Source: Apus apus (Eukaryota > Chordata > Aves > Apodiformes > Apodidae). From it: a DNA stretch of 64,000 bases. The notes under the pieces are model-generated. The model had not been told where the DNA came from. It made no database searches and saw nothing but the letters and a program-made list of their open reading frames with translations. Location of the stretch: positions 5,022,001 to 5,086,000 of the forward strand of contig NC_067301.1 in the NCBI RefSeq assembly GCF_020740795.1, written 5' to 3'. The position numbers and the translations under genes were made by a program. Below are positions 14,401-27,825 of this stretch, piece after piece; positions within the stretch are counted from its first letter, which is position 1, and each line of letters begins with the position of its first letter.

Positions 14401-16937
14401 TATTTTGTAAAGCAACAAGTCAATAAATATATAGAAAAAGGGCAAAATATTTTTCTCCCATCCCCATTTTCCTGCAGATCCATTAATTGCTGTGTGCCTC
14501 AGAAGACAGCAGTTGCTCCTTGTCAAACTAGTAGGATGAAAGTTGTATCCTCAGCCCAAGCATTTGCAAGTGAATCCTGTCTATGTGGTAACCTCTATTC
14601 ATAGAGGTAGCTGAGGAGCAGTGGGAACTACCCTTTGTCCTAGCTCATCTCTTGATGCATTTTGTAATTTCCCAGTTACTACTCATTATGTTGTTTGCAT
14701 GGTGAAGCTAAGGAATAAAATTAAAAACAACTAGGAAGGTCAGGGTTTGGGAAGCTGTGTGCAAAACTGCATCAACTGCTCCTCTGTGCTGCTTATGTGT
14801 GCTGCTGCAGCTGGAGTAAGCAGGCTGTGCCAGGGAATTAGAGCTGGGGCATTGCTCTCAGCACTGGTTTGCCTGCTCTGTATTCCCTTCCTGCTCCTGA
14901 GGTTAGAGGAGGGATGGATTCTACCCTCCCCCCAAGGCTAAACCTTATGGTAAGGTGAGCAAGTAGGGGAGCTGGAAAGAGGCAGCTGGCAATACTGCTG
15001 TGGCCAGGTACTCATTAAAGTCTCTTCCAGCTCTCATGGTTACCATTAATGACTAATTAGTTGTGCTCCCAGTGCCCCTACTGCAGTACTGATTAATCTA
15101 ACAAGCCTCTCCACTGCATGCAGTACCCATACAGAAAAGGAGGTCTACATGGCCTGCAGATGCCCTGCTGGCACTGGGGCACCCTCAGCCTGACCAGTGG
15201 CCAAGGAGGCAGGTGTGCTGTGGTACCCAAAGTTGGTGATGAGTTTCTCTGGGCATCTTTGAAGCCAACTTTGCTGCTACAAGTCTCCTCCCTGGCAGTG
15301 AGCGCTGGGGGAAGTTGAGGGCAGCTGGCTGCTCTCCTGCCCCAGAAGAGGGGAAGCAGGCAGATGACTTGCAGCACATGGTTATGGTGGCCTGCATGCT
15401 CCTCTGGCTCCTGCTGTAATTTACTGAGGCCCTGTGGTTTATTAACTGTAGTCTTGGAATGATGGATGGTGCTTGTTTAATGCAAACCTGCCTTTGGCTC
15501 TGCTACTTCAGCAGCTGCTGATTTGTTTTCTTCCCTCCTCTGTATCAGAGCTGGTAGTAACCTAGCTGGGCTCAGGGTAAGGCTCTGTTTTCTCTGACCT
15601 TGATATGGACATGAGCTTTTCCCTCTTCCTCTCATGCCACCTGCCACCTCCTCTCCCCCCTGCCTTAGTAAGAGCCAGGTACAGGGCAGAGCTGACAGCA
15701 CACAGGAACAAAGCCATGGGGGGGTGGCGGTGGGGCAGCACCCCCTGGATGCTGGTGGGTTTGCTGAGGGCAGGAGTGGGGCGCTGGCAGCACACACCTG
15801 CCAGCTGGAAACAGTGCAGGACACAGGGAGCTGCCTCTTGAGCTGCACCTCAGGAGGGGACCCTGCTCTGCCAGCATTTTGAGGGCTTCCAGCTTGTTGG
15901 GGCTGAGAGAAATGAATGCACTCCCTGGCTGCTCTGCCAGCCTCTGCTGTGCAGGCTCCAAGAGAACAGAGGATCTGCTGCCCTCCTGGCACCTTGGTGC
16001 TGGGCAGAGACAAGAGCCAGCCCTGCCACAGGGGACAAGGAGAGAACCAGCCAATTGCTGTGGGGCAGGACTGAGCTGGCCTGGCCCCACTGGTGTGTGG
16101 TGGGGAGGTTTATTAATTGCTTGGTGGTGCTGTGTTATATGGCCCATTTGCAGCTTTTTCTTGTCTGTTTTGAAACTGTGAAATGAGGCACAGTAATCAA
16201 GAAGGGTTTTAATAACCATCCCAGCTCTGACATTTAAATTACAGATGGCATTTTCAATTAAACAGGCACTCTCAGCAGGTTTAATTTAGCTATCAGTTCT
16301 GCTCTGTTCTTTAAGTGCTTTCTTGAAAACAGTGATGAATTTAAAACCTGCTCCAAAGGGAGGAGGTGCTGAGGAGGGATTGGAGCTGGCTGGAGAAGGG
16401 GAAGCCCCTTCAGGGAATGCCGAGTACGCAAAGGGAAGCCAGGGACTGAGGAGATGAGTTGTTCAACTCCTCCAGCACAGATTTGTGCACAGGATGCCCA
16501 ACGTGCAGCTGCTCTTAAGGGTAATTTTGTGTGTCTGCGTGTGTGCATACACAGTCACACCACCATCCTTCCAAATGCAGTGACTCCTGGACCTAAGCAC
16601 CCTGTCTCTTCCATGGTGGACTGGGTGCCTTCCTGCTTTCACTCCTCTGCTCCATACTGCCTTTCTGATGGCAATACCTTATGTGTTATCTAAGAAAATG
16701 TGCCTGTCTGACAATCAATAGTTCCCCAGTAGTTCAGGACAACTCAGCCACTGGGTGTTCTTATGGTCCTCAGCTGATGGTTTCTGCAACAGATGTGTGG
16801 CATAAATGAAGGCCACGGTCCTGGGCCTTCCCTGGGGGACACTGCTGTGGCACTTCAAGAAGAGCCCTTCCCCTTCTGCTGAGGAGTGTCTGCCTCCTGG
16901 CAGCTGTCGTGAGGAGCCGCCTGTGTTTCTCTCCAGT

Positions 16938-17040
16938 GTAAAACGCGGCTGGATAATTTCATCACCACTAATAACATTTCTAGCAAGGCAAGCTACAATA
17001 ATGATAAGGGTAATTGAATCTCGTGCTTCAGGGACAAGGT
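16938..17040. promoter_or_regulatory. Candidate conserved noncoding element with TAAT cores
   Basis: Within about 100 bases there are several homeodomain-type TAAT/ATTA cores (ataatttc, actaataac, acaataatgat, gtaattgaa) in a non-repetitive AT-rich block flanked by ordinary GC-richer sequence. Frames are too short for coding. The composition is like that of vertebrate developmental enhancers, but conservation cannot be seen from one sequence. Confidence 0.22.
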
Positions 17041-20000
17041 GAGCTCAGGAGGGGGATCAGGGAGGAATTCATTTCCCCCTTCCCTGTGGAAGACGCTTTG
17101 CACAGTTGATCATTTGTGTTAAAAGGCTCATGCTTTCCCCAGCACAGTGGCTGGGCTGACCCTAACAGCAGGACTTCAGAGGATCCTTCTTACCTCCTGT
17201 CTGTCCTGGGTCTCCATGCTCTGCTCTTTGGGGAAGGATGAGCTGTATTTGCCAGCAGTCATTCCAGGAGAAAGTGGAGATACATTCTAAGAGGAGGTGA
17301 GACACTGCCTGACTGAGGCTTCCAGTCCCTTACAGCCTGCTGGCATGTGCCAATGGGTGCTGGGCAGTGTCAGTGGACAAGGGGGCCAAGAGTAGCAGAA
17401 GAAACTGTGAAGTGAGCCCCTATGTGTCATGTTTCTGTGCCGTAGAAAAAATATGGGAACAATTTGTGATAGTAGTAAATTGTTCTATGTCTATAACACT
17501 GCTTTGATTTTTAACTTTGGAAGGACAGATAACCTGTAGGGACATGCAATGAAATGAAGAACACAAAGCCAGGATGTCCTACAAGTTGCCAAGAGAGAAC
17601 AGCAGCTCCATTGTCAGCTAACATCTATGGGCTTTGGTGACTCTAATCCCCAGGGCTTGGAAAGGCTTCTCTTACCTGTTGTCAGAAGAGCTAGGAGGTC
17701 TAATGCCTGCAGTCACACTACAAAATTCTTAAAATAAATAATAAAAAACCGAAAAGATCACATTACAAAAACAGTATTTATGGTGGAAATTTAATTTCAA
17801 ATAGAATTTGAGAAAATCCTGACTCGGTCAAATGTTAGAGGGGGCCTACAAAGACAAATGTGTCTGCATAACTCTTTTGCATTATCCTCCCAGCTCCTAA
17901 TACCATCTTGAGGTGGATGTATTTCAGTGGGGTCTGAGGGGATCTCTTAATACCCTTCTCTTGCCTCAAAGGAGCATTGTCATTTAATTACCTCATTTAT
18001 GCTTGTTGGGAAGCTGAAAGCATTCTGAGCTGCAGGAATGAAAGGGACTATAGAGGATAGTTCGTTGTTATTTGTTAGGAATAAACCACAGAGTGATGCA
18101 GCTCAGCTAAACGGAGCTTTTGGACCTATCTGACAGGGTGGGAGCTCATCCTAATAGGACCTGGCTGGCTGAGCTGGAGATGCCTGGCACATGGTGGGAG
18201 GAAGATGTTATTATCCAGCCATCTGCCCAGCTCCCCTCACTGCAGTCCACAAGCATCCCTTCAGATGGATTTATTTCTCCAGCACTTGGTCGCCAGCACA
18301 TGATCAGGCAGTGAGCTTCTCAAGGTCTGTAAGTGGGCAGATGAGAGCTTGGAAAAGAAGTGTTGTGTTCAGTAGCCATGCAGGGAGACTGTGCAGAGCA
18401 ATGTACTGAGCCCAGCAGCACAGAGGTGTTCAGGAATGCTCTGGAGTCTTTCATTACTTCTAGGAGAGAAACCTCCAAGCTCAGCCTTGTTAGTCCTGAA
18501 GGGAGGGAAAGCATTTATATTAATTTTTCCCCTTAAGCAGCTGTAAATTATTAATGGAACTCCACTGACTTAGTGCTGGGGGAAGAATTTCCTGTTCATT
18601 ATTTACTGATCTCTTCAGTAGCACTATAATTTTTTCTTTTTTTCCCTGGGATTTCCTTAAAAGCAGGAGAAATTTGTCCCCCTGGACTTTCAAGGAGTCC
18701 TTTGCCATGTGCCTTTGTTGTTTATTCTTTATAATGAAGCTGCTGGAATTAATTCCTAAGAAAGTGTAAAGAAACATCCCTGTCATTGAACAGTCTTCAG
18801 AGCTGTGGTTAAAAGATTTCCAGGTGACAAATGAATGCCTCAGTGGACTCTGTGTCAATTGACTGATGATGTGATTGACTGATGGTGTCTAGTCTCATAT
18901 TGAAGCTGTCCTTGATGTCTCTCACCTGGGTCCTTCCCTGGCTGTGAGCATGGGATAAAAAGACTGGAGTGGGATGCACAAAAGCCCTGGTGACCAGGCT
19001 GGGAAGGGCTTCAGCAGTTTGGCCTGGGACTAGGAGGCCTTTTGAGCTTACCTGTCTCCAAAGTACCAAGAATATTGGGATAATAATACCCCTGGATTTT
19101 TTTTGGTCAAGGTTGTGGTATGTGGGGTCCCTGCCCTGTGTAGCATTGTCACTGAGTGTCATTCAGTGTCACAGAGTGACATTGGACAAAACCTGGGTCA
19201 TGTTCCTATAATATCTGCATCAAGGGGTCTCTGATGATCAGAGAGTCTGGTCTGTGCCAGCATGTCCCATCTGTTCTGGGGCTGGGTGCCTACATGGGAT
19301 AGTGACATGTCTCCTACCTGCAGTCCCACACGTGATGGCATTCACACACATTTCTGCATGTTCCAGGGGACACAGAGTTTGTTTCCCACTGGAATTTTGC
19401 TCTTTCTAAATCTTTTTCTCCATCCCTAGCACTTTGTACAAACTTGAGTGCTGCAAGCTTGGCCTGTTTTTTTTGGGACATTTGCTGTTTTCTAAAGGTG
19501 CTGTTCATCCTTATCTACTGATCTGCAGATACAGGGGAGTTTCTCCAGGGCTTTTTCTGGGTGGGACTGTGATAGTGCCAAGTATTTAATTGGGCTATGT
19601 GGTCTCTGAGGCCAGCTTCAGACTCCTGACTACCTGTGCATATTGATGAAGACAAAGCTTTCTGTGGGAGCCTGCCAGGCTCGAAGGGGTGGTGAGCAGA
19701 ACTGAAGACGAGACCCAGAGAGAGAAGTTATCACTGGTGTCAGGGGAAGAATGGATCAGAGGATGTGGATTGCACAGCAGGCATCAGTGCAGGTCTGGCT
19801 GTGAAACTGCCCCTGTAGCATTGCTCTTGCAAGCAGGGCTGGAGCAAAGCCCTCACTCTGGGACTCTATGGACAGAAGACCCTGTGGCTCTTCATAAGGG
19901 TTGGCATGCTCAGACTGTTGTGTGGTACATCCCCTGTGTTGGGATCTGTCTGCTTTTGTTTCTGCTTGCTGTGCAAGGTCTTCCTATCTCCTTGTAAGGT

Positions 20001-23000
20001 GCACAACTCAGCAGGGCTCTAGTTCCCAGGAAAGGCTTCTGAAGAGTTTTGAAGGATCAGAGAAGCAAAGTATATTGAGGCATGAAACTAGAAGGGAGCA
20101 CTTCATCTGGACAGGAATTGCTCCCACTTTGGCTGTTCCTATCTCCTCCTGTCCAATATCATTAGTCTTATGAAGGAGCAAATGTGAAGGAAGGGTTTGA
20201 AAGCAGCCTGGAAAAACTCAGCTGGGGTTTCTGGGTTGTGATGTACAAGCGTTTAGAAAACCAGCAGCACCTCTGCCTCCACTAGCTCTAAAGCTCTCTG
20301 GAGATGCAGGTTAGCTGGCTGGCTGGGTGGGCAGATAGGGCAATGGCCGTGAGTGAATTATTCAGGCAGTTCAAAGGTCTCTGCAGGCAGCTGCTGTTTG
20401 TATATGTGTAGGGAAGGTTGTAGCATTGCTAATGAGTGTAACCTGCAAGGGAGGAGCCCAGAGTGTGTTGCTGAAGCCTGGCAGCTCTTGGCTCAGGAGT
20501 GCTCCTTGGTTGACACCGACATCCAGGAGCTTGGCAAGACAGGGCTTCCAGTGTCTTGTAAGACAGATGTCACTATCCAGCCCTGCTCTGCTCTGACAAG
20601 AGGCAGCATGGTCGCCTTTTTTGCCTCATGTGGTAGACACTCTTCAAACACTCTAGAGTATTTCCTGCCCATTTCTCTACCTACTGGACACAACATCCCT
20701 TTCAGATACTTTCTGCCACACTAATGGGCAGCACTGCTCAGAGGGGAGAGTTTACGTGCATTCCCACCCAACACCAGCTGGGTATTATTCTTGAGGGAGA
20801 TAGACCTTGACATTGGGGCTTAGAAATGAGGTGAAATGTCATTCATTTTCTATGTAGGCAAAAAGCACAGTTAAGTGAAAGGATTAGATGGAGTTTGCAT
20901 GAAGGGAGAGCTCCTGTCTTGATCAATACTTTAAAAATTCCTAGGCACGTGAGAGTTAGTTCTGCATGGTACAAAACAGTTATTTGAGGCTTTAAAAAAA
21001 GAGAAACAAACAAAGAAAAAACTTCCAAGAAGCTATTAAAAAGGCTAGCATGTTCAGATTTACTGATTGCATTTGAGCTGAAGGTTGCAGTTAAATGTAA
21101 CTGGAACTTATTTATAGGAATTCATAGTTACCTCTGTTCAGATTGCCTTAAACTCTGCCTATATCATGATAGCATAAAGGAGAATAAAAACCTGAGGTAG
21201 CCCTGTCCACTTAGAGGAATGGCTTTTGTCTTACTGAAATCATAACAATTCAAATACTTTTTCTTAGTGTAAGCTGAGTGTGTTCAAACTTTCATGCTGC
21301 CTGGCCATGTGCTGTGTTGGAGGCTGTACAAAGCAGTCAAGAAGCTTGTCTGGCAATGAAATGTGGTGCAGAAGACAGGCTGTGGGCTTGGAATTCTTAG
21401 CTGTGCTCACAGGCTCCCTGGGTGACTTTAACTATGGCAGGCTTATGTCCCTGCCATCCCTGTGTTAAAATAAGGATAGTAGCTCATGGAAGGTAATAAA
21501 GTCTGTTGATAGTTCAGAAGCACGTAGATGTATCATGGCCCTCGTTCCTGGAGTAAGCACTGTCTAGAGAGAGATCAGGAATTAATGTATCCCATGCTTT
21601 TTTGTTTAAAGATACCTTGCTTTTTAGGCTTACCTGCCCGTATCAAAGTCCCCTTCCCCATCTGTGCTGGATCTCAAACTCTGCTAAGAACCAAAGCACT
21701 GACCTTCACAATTGTCCATCAGCAGCATCTCCTCTAAGGGGTGTGTCACACCATAAGCACAGCAGCTTCTCATTTCTTTGAGCTGGACTCAACCCTTCCC
21801 AGACAGGATGGCATCCTTTGCCTGGCATAACCACAGGACACAAGAAGTGTTTTCATATTGGTTGCAGTGGTTTTTGGCTCCCTGAGTTATCCCCCTGCCT
21901 CTGTCCACTTGAGGGCTGTGTTTCTTGGCTTTGTGTCCATGGTTTTGTTTGCTTACCAACAAGAGCTGCTTTGAACAGTTAATGATGCTTCCTGTCACTG
22001 CTGGGTGCGCTTGAACCTGCCAGGGTCCCCAAGGGTGCAGTGGGAAGTGAGGGCTGGAGCTCTGCTCTCTGCTCTCCCCAGCCCTAGTGGTGGTGTGTGT
22101 TGTGCAGGGTGGGGGGCTCAAACATCTGAAAAGGGGGATTGGGGCTGCTGTCTGATTTTATTTATTTTTTTTTAATGTTGCTTAGAAACCAAACCCAGTG
22201 TTACCTAACTCCACCAGATCTGCAGTGCAGAACTCATTGCGCAAGGGGAAAGGAGGGGTTTTTATTATTTTTTACTATTATTTTTCTACTTTTTTCCTTT
22301 TACAAGAAATAACTCACTTTTCAGCTGTTGGAGAAGGTAGTAATTGATCTAGAGCTTTGCAGCTTGCCTTCCGGAATGGTTTTATTCTTAATGTAGGAAT
22401 AAAACTCTGTTAGGTCAAATACACAGCAATAAATACAAGAAGCACATTAGCTTTAATATATTGGATTATTCCACTTGGTGGTGACGGGGAAAAAAACAAG
22501 ACTTAATTCCCCTGGCAATGCAGGCAAAGAAAATCACTTTCCCTGCCCATTTTTCTTCTGTTAAGTCATTTTTGTCTGTCAATGCCAGTGCTGCAGGCTT
22601 TGACAGAGTTTAATTTTACTTTTTATTTTTTTAACCTGGTGTGGAAGTAAGAAGTATTTTCTCCACGTAAATTGTTCATAAATTCACTCAATGCCTTTCA
22701 TTTCTAGCTGTCACAGATTCCCTCCCTGGTGGGAGATGGGGAGCTCTGGGTACTGTCAGAAAAATTGGATTGTCACAGATTGGCAGGGTAGGGTGACTTT
22801 TAGCTTCACTCTGCTGTTGGAATGGGACAGCGAGTTCTACCCAGCTGTTCCCCTTTTTCCAGGCATGCTGCTGTTGGTTTCTGTTCCTACCCTGACACTT
22901 CCCAGCTAGAGCCAGGATTTGTTTCTCCATGCCAGCAGTTCTTGTCATGTACCACCACCCTTCAGCGCCTCAACATCTGTTGCGTCTTTCCCTGTGTCCC

Positions 23001-23689
23001 ACAGGCTGGTGGTGGCTGAGGGCTCCCATGTGGTGGTGAATGTACTCAGCAGTGCATGCATTTATCCCAAGTGATGTGCCTTGCAGTGCTGAAGTCTTAT
23101 CAAATCCTTGTGCCAAGCCTTTCCTCATTTTTCTGGGAGTGCAGTGATACTGGATCCTTTTCCTACAATCCCTTTTTCCCAAATCTCTATTTTATATTGG
23201 AAACAGGACAGATGGAAGAGGCAGGAATGATTGTCATCATGGTAGACAGGTAGAAGGTGGCTCTGCTGTGGACCAGGCAAGTAGCAGAGAGACTGCAGCA
23301 GAGATTTAGCTTGGATAACAGAAGAAACCTCTCAACCTGGTGAAAGACTAAGAAGGGATTTTTAAGGGGTAAAGCCTTCATGCCAGAAAGCTTTGAAAAA
23401 AGAATAGATGAATCTGTCAGGAGTGATTTACAGATGGGGAGGGGGCTGCCATGGACAGGAGAATGGGACTTAGAGTCGGCAGGCCTGGCTTGTGTGGTTG
23501 TGGCAGTGTGTTGTTTTTAAAGCATCTCTCTCCTGTGTGCAAATTGGCAAGAGAGACGGGAAAATAGCAAGGTAGGAGTCTCCATGTGGTTAAGGGAGTT
23601 TTTGCACTGTATTTATCTGTCCAGGCACAGTTATTGTTCCAATGAGCAGGCTCCTCCACCCGCACCTCGACTCTATCTGATTCTAGTTG
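17041..23689. other. Gene-free region
   Basis: No coding exon is supported. It contains a T-rich patch near 22155-22300 and an AT-rich unique stretch at about 22370-22480 (including ttaatatattggattattcc) that could be another regulatory element, without further evidence. Confidence 0.45.
22256..22300. repeat. T-rich low-complexity tract
   Basis: A run of T interrupted by single A or C, of the (TTTA)n/(TTTTC)n type. A similar tract sits 80 bases upstream at 22155-22174. Confidence 0.8.
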
Positions 23690-23920
23690 TCTAAGACGAG
23701 AGAGACTTCACAATAATCCTGCTGGCAATTAATTGGCTTTTGTTCAGCAAGAGTGAACAAGATCTCATCTTAATCTGTTTCATTATTTTTCCTTGTATAG
23801 CACAGTCAACACAAGATTAGGTTTAATTTACAAAAAAATGCAAAGTCATTACTCATATCTGGATCAGGATTTTATCTGCTTCGTTTTGCAATGCTTCGTG
23901 TTTCAATGTTAACGAGAGGA
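23690..23920. promoter_or_regulatory. Candidate conserved noncoding element, AT-rich
   Basis: A unique AT-rich block with several TAAT/ATTA cores, among them the palindrome-like caattaattgg, plus caataatcc, cttaatctg and cattattt. There is no open frame and no repeat signature. As for the block near 17 kb, the call rests only on motif density and contrast with the flanks. Confidence 0.2.
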
Positions 23921-24561
23921 GGTGTGTGGTGAGGTGGAAATAGCACTGCTTGACTTCAGGACCTTTTGGAAGGATTGCAAGTAACAGAGCTCTGATATCA
24001 TCCTTACTCTACCCCTGTCTCCTGCCTTTCCTCAGATAAGAAGCTTTGTACATGGGACAACTGGCCTCTTCCTGCAGGGTGGTGGGTCCTGGATGCTCTT
24101 AGCTCTCCTCTCCTAGCTCTTTATGCAATGGCAGCCCTGGACATACATGTGGAAAAGAGCTGTGGGAAGTCAAAAGGAAATGTTGTGGGGTCCAGGGCAG
24201 TGGCAGACAGAGGTGGGCTTGTTTGACACCGAGTGAGAAGCTGTGCCATTTGCCTGTGGTGCTCAGTGGCTGAGGACATGCTGGTCCTGGCAGTGCAGGC
24301 AGGACAAAATGCTGGTTTCTGAAGTGCTCTGCACAGCTGTGGGCACACACACCTGCCTGTGAGTTTATCTACCCCTCTGCATTTCAGTGCACTTACCTGT
24401 GAGTGCTCGTACAACCCGTCCCACTAACCAGGCTCCCCTTCTGCCCAGTCCCCAGAAGGCAGCTGGCTCAAGTGTGCCCCGAGTGTCTTTTGCCCAAGAA
24501 ACAAATGTACTTCCAAAATGTGTGGGGTGTTCCCGATGACAGGGATAAGCATCAGAGTCTG

Positions 24562-24868
24562 TATAAAAAGAGCTGCTCTGCAAACCCTGGCAGCAGACGT
24601 TTGAACGGGACAAGGAGAGAGGAGGCTTGTGCTCCCGAGGCAGGCGGCAGCAGCAACCCCGGGCAGGCTGCTGCAGCCCGAGTGCCCTCTGCTGTCCTGT
24701 GCTGCGGGGTCCCCACCGGGTCCCCGGTCACGGAGGATGTTTGACACGCCACTGCAGACAGGGTTGCAGTCAGAACGCTGGGCTGCCGGTCGCTGGAGCC
24801 CAGAGCTGCTGGGAGGAGAAGCTGCAGCCAGTCGGGAGCCTCTGCTGCAGTCTTCCCTTTGGTGATAC
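24562..24868 (+). promoter_or_regulatory. TATA-like box with GC-rich downstream stretch (candidate promoter and first exon)
   Basis: A consensus-like TATAAAA at 24562-24568 is followed, from about 30 bases downstream, by some 270 bases that are clearly GC-richer than the surrounding region and carry several CpG. The first ATG downstream on the plus strand (24738) opens a frame of only about 42 codons, M-F-D-T-P-L to Q-S-S-L-W, ending near 24865. I do not recognise the peptide. It may be a noncoding transcript start, an exon of an unrecognised gene, or chance. Confidence 0.2.
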
Positions 24869-27815
24869 AAAACTCTTTTTCCTGAAAACTGAGGGAGGCT
24901 GACTCAGGCCAGAAGGCTGCTTGTGTGCTTGCTGGGCTGTATCTGGCTTTTCTTCTCCTGTGACATCTCTTCTTCACATGCCCATCCTGACCGTGTCTGT
25001 CCTGTTCTGGTCGGTCTGGGTACCTTTCCTTTACCTGCAGGCTGCTGTGTGAGGAGCTCAATGCTCTTGTGCAGCTCGCTCAGGCAGTAGTTCTGCTTTC
25101 CAGCTGCCATGAGACCTCACAGTTGAACTCACTGTAGCTGTTCTCTCTGTACTTCCAAAGCACCTGCCCAGTAAAAAAGCATTTTTAGGCCCTTTTTTCC
25201 CTACTAGGTAAAGAGACAGAGAATGACAAAGTAGTCGCTGCCCCAAGGACAGCAGGAGGAACTAGCTGGGTGGAAGGAGAAGCAGGAGTCAGGTTAGCTC
25301 AGTGCCATCGTGGACTTTGTTTTTCTCTGAGGTATCTGTATGGTATGGGACAGCAGTGAGGGAGGTGTGGGAATGGCTGTTTCTGAGCCACAAAGGGGCC
25401 CAGGGGGTGTTTCTTCACTAGCCCAGTAGTTTCCAGTTCTCTGAAGGCTTTCTACCCCTGGCAGGCTTGTGGGCCCAACTGCAAGGGTAAGTCACTGCCT
25501 CTCCATCCCACTGGTGACCATATTCAGCTTGGTTGCAGTTCTATGCTAGAAGCCTCTGCTGCAGGTTTGCTGATGCCCTGCTGTGCTGGCTTTCAGCAGG
25601 TGCCATTCCCAGCCTCCACAAGCTGTTTGATACAGAGGAATCAATGTCCTAAACTATTTTCCCTTTCACAGCTGGCTAGAACAGCTGGGCTGCAAGAAAC
25701 AGAGAATAGTTTTGTGTGGGTTTTTTTCTCCCCATCCCTCCTATCCCCAGTCTTGAAGAGCTGGTGGGAGAGCAAACTCTTCCATCTGTCCACAAACCCC
25801 CCAGGTAGATTATAATAGGTTCTTCATATAGAAGAAGTCAATTAGTCTTGACTAGAGATGTATGCTAGTGCTTCCTTGCAAGGGCCCCATCTTGCTCTGT
25901 TCTGTTCCTCTGCAAGAGACTGGCTGTAGAAGCTATTATGAAAAGAAAAACCCTTTTAAGTATAATAAGTATAATGACATTTTTAGCCAGGACTGGCTGT
26001 GGTGGGCTTTTTAGAAAAGAAAATTACAGATGGATCTCACACAGCTGCAGCCACCAAGATGCAGTTGGCTGCCCAGGACATCAGATGCCAGCTGCTGAGA
26101 GCAGGAAAGGGCTGAGTGCTGGATCTAGGGCTGCTTTTAATGCCTCTGAGTAGTAAAGCTGCCAGGGTAAGAGGTGTGTTCATGCTTAGCCAAAAGTGAG
26201 TAGCTTGAGTCTTAAAACTCGCTCTCCAGTTCTCATAATCCAGCTGGTTTTGCTCCAACATGGAGTGTTTTGGAGGACATTTCCATTCTTTGCTCAGTGT
26301 AGCTCACTGCTAAGCCCAGTGATGGTCTGCCCCAGAGATGGCAGTGGTGCACTGTGGGTTGGAGGTGCAAAGGAAATAGCCCTTTCTACAGCTCTTGTTG
26401 CCATGTCTAGGAATGGCAGGAGATGCTTTTGTGTGGTTCTGTTTTTTGCGCCATCAGTGCTCAGTTTTTGTGTTGTAATGCTCTGATTTCTAAATACTGA
26501 GTCTGGACAATGTGAATATGGGTTATAAATTACCTGGGGACAGACCTCTCTGTACAGCACGTATGCATTGGTCATCGGTGTCCCCAAAAGCTACAGTGTC
26601 CCACAGCTGCTTGCTGGGGCTGGCTCAACAGAAAGCAGAAGGAACTCCCATGGGAGCTGTGTGTGACAGAGCCCTTTGGTGGCTGGGAGCTTTAATGCAT
26701 GTAAACCCTTTTGTCACAGTTGCACTGACTTTCTGTAATCCTGTGAAATTCCATCATCTCAATTTCCATGAAGTCTGTAACACGTGAGAACCTATTAACC
26801 TCCTGCACTCTGTTCATCTCAGGCAGGATGAGTTGACATTGTCTTGGAATTGGATTTATGTGTATGGTGCAGATTTCATTGTGTTCAGACTTCTGGTATT
26901 TGATCAAAATTCATAAGGCATTTGGAACTAAATATTTAGAACATGAGCAAGATTTCTTTTTGCCAAGTACCCAGGCACTCACTTGCATTGGGACTGGAGC
27001 ACTGAGGTGGCTTAACACAAGGAGTCATCACTCCTCTGAGTGAAGCTCTGTGGGGCAAAGGTTATTCCCTGCAGTGAAGCAGTGAGTGGGAAGGTCAGGA
27101 CAGCCCCTGACAGCCAATGTGAACACCAGGCCTGCTGGCTTGGGGGCAAGTCTGGAGTGGAAAGCCCTTGGGCAGCTGCATTGGTTGTCAGAGCTGCTGG
27201 GGAGGTCAAGAGCTTTGAGCAGTTCACCCTGGATGAGCCTAAAGTGGGGACCATGGCCCTACCCATATCTAGAAGGGACACAGTATCTGAAGGCTCAGTC
27301 CCGGGGTTTATCCTGCGAGATGGTGGTTTAGGAAGGTTCAGTTTAACAACTGCAACACGATGTGGAATGTTGATCCTTTTGCTGCACTGATTCCTTAGGG
27401 ACAGATAGAGGCCTCAGTTCTTCCGCGGGGCAGGGAGTTGGGTGCTAACTAGCAACTGTCAGCTGTATTAAAGGCTGTGGTGAATAAAGCTGCATTGTGT
27501 GACTGCATGTGCAGAGGTAATGGAGGGGAAAGAGTTAAATTCTGAACTGAATTTGCACTGTTTTACCTGCTCCTCTGCCTGCTGCTGCTCTGCAAACCCT
27601 TTGCCCATCAAGTGCTTCCAACAGGTTCAGGCTGCTGGGTTGGGGAGCAGAGCATGTACCTCCTGGGAGACTTGGTGGTTTTATACAAGATACAATGACT
27701 CCTGGGTTTGGGGCAGGAGTGGTTGACATGGCTCCACGTAACTGAACAGAAAAAGGATGCTTCAGCACAGGACACAAATACCCAGCGCACAAGGGAGGAT
27801 CCACACACAATTGTG
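24869..27815. other. Gene-free region between the GC-rich patch and the FBXO2 3' end
   Basis: Only short, chance-level frames on both strands. No repeat family is recognised. Confidence 0.45.
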
Positions 27816-27819
27816 TCAT

Positions 27820-27825
27820 TTTATT
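27820..27825 (-). terminator. FBXO2: Candidate FBXO2 poly(A) signal
   Basis: TTTATT on the plus strand reads AATAAA on the minus strand. It is the first canonical hexamer I find downstream of the FBXO2 stop codon and would give a 3' UTR of about 1.4 kb. Confidence 0.4.

Larger units (their letters stand above)
1459..16937. other. Long gene-free region (probably intergenic)
   Basis: Many short frames exist, but none resembles a known protein, none is bounded by convincing splice sites, and overlapping frames on both strands have similar lengths, as expected by chance. In human the neighbour on this side of FBXO2 is DISP3; I see no DISP3-like exon. The stretch holds a few simple repeats (listed separately). 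Scattered AATAAA and TATA-like words, such as the one near 9405, have no supporting context. Confidence 0.5.

Noticed and set aside
15477..16219. 178- and 184-codon minus-strand frames
   Set aside because: The two overlap each other and several plus-strand frames, have no recognisable domain and no supported splice sites. They are compatible with chance in a stop-poor stretch.
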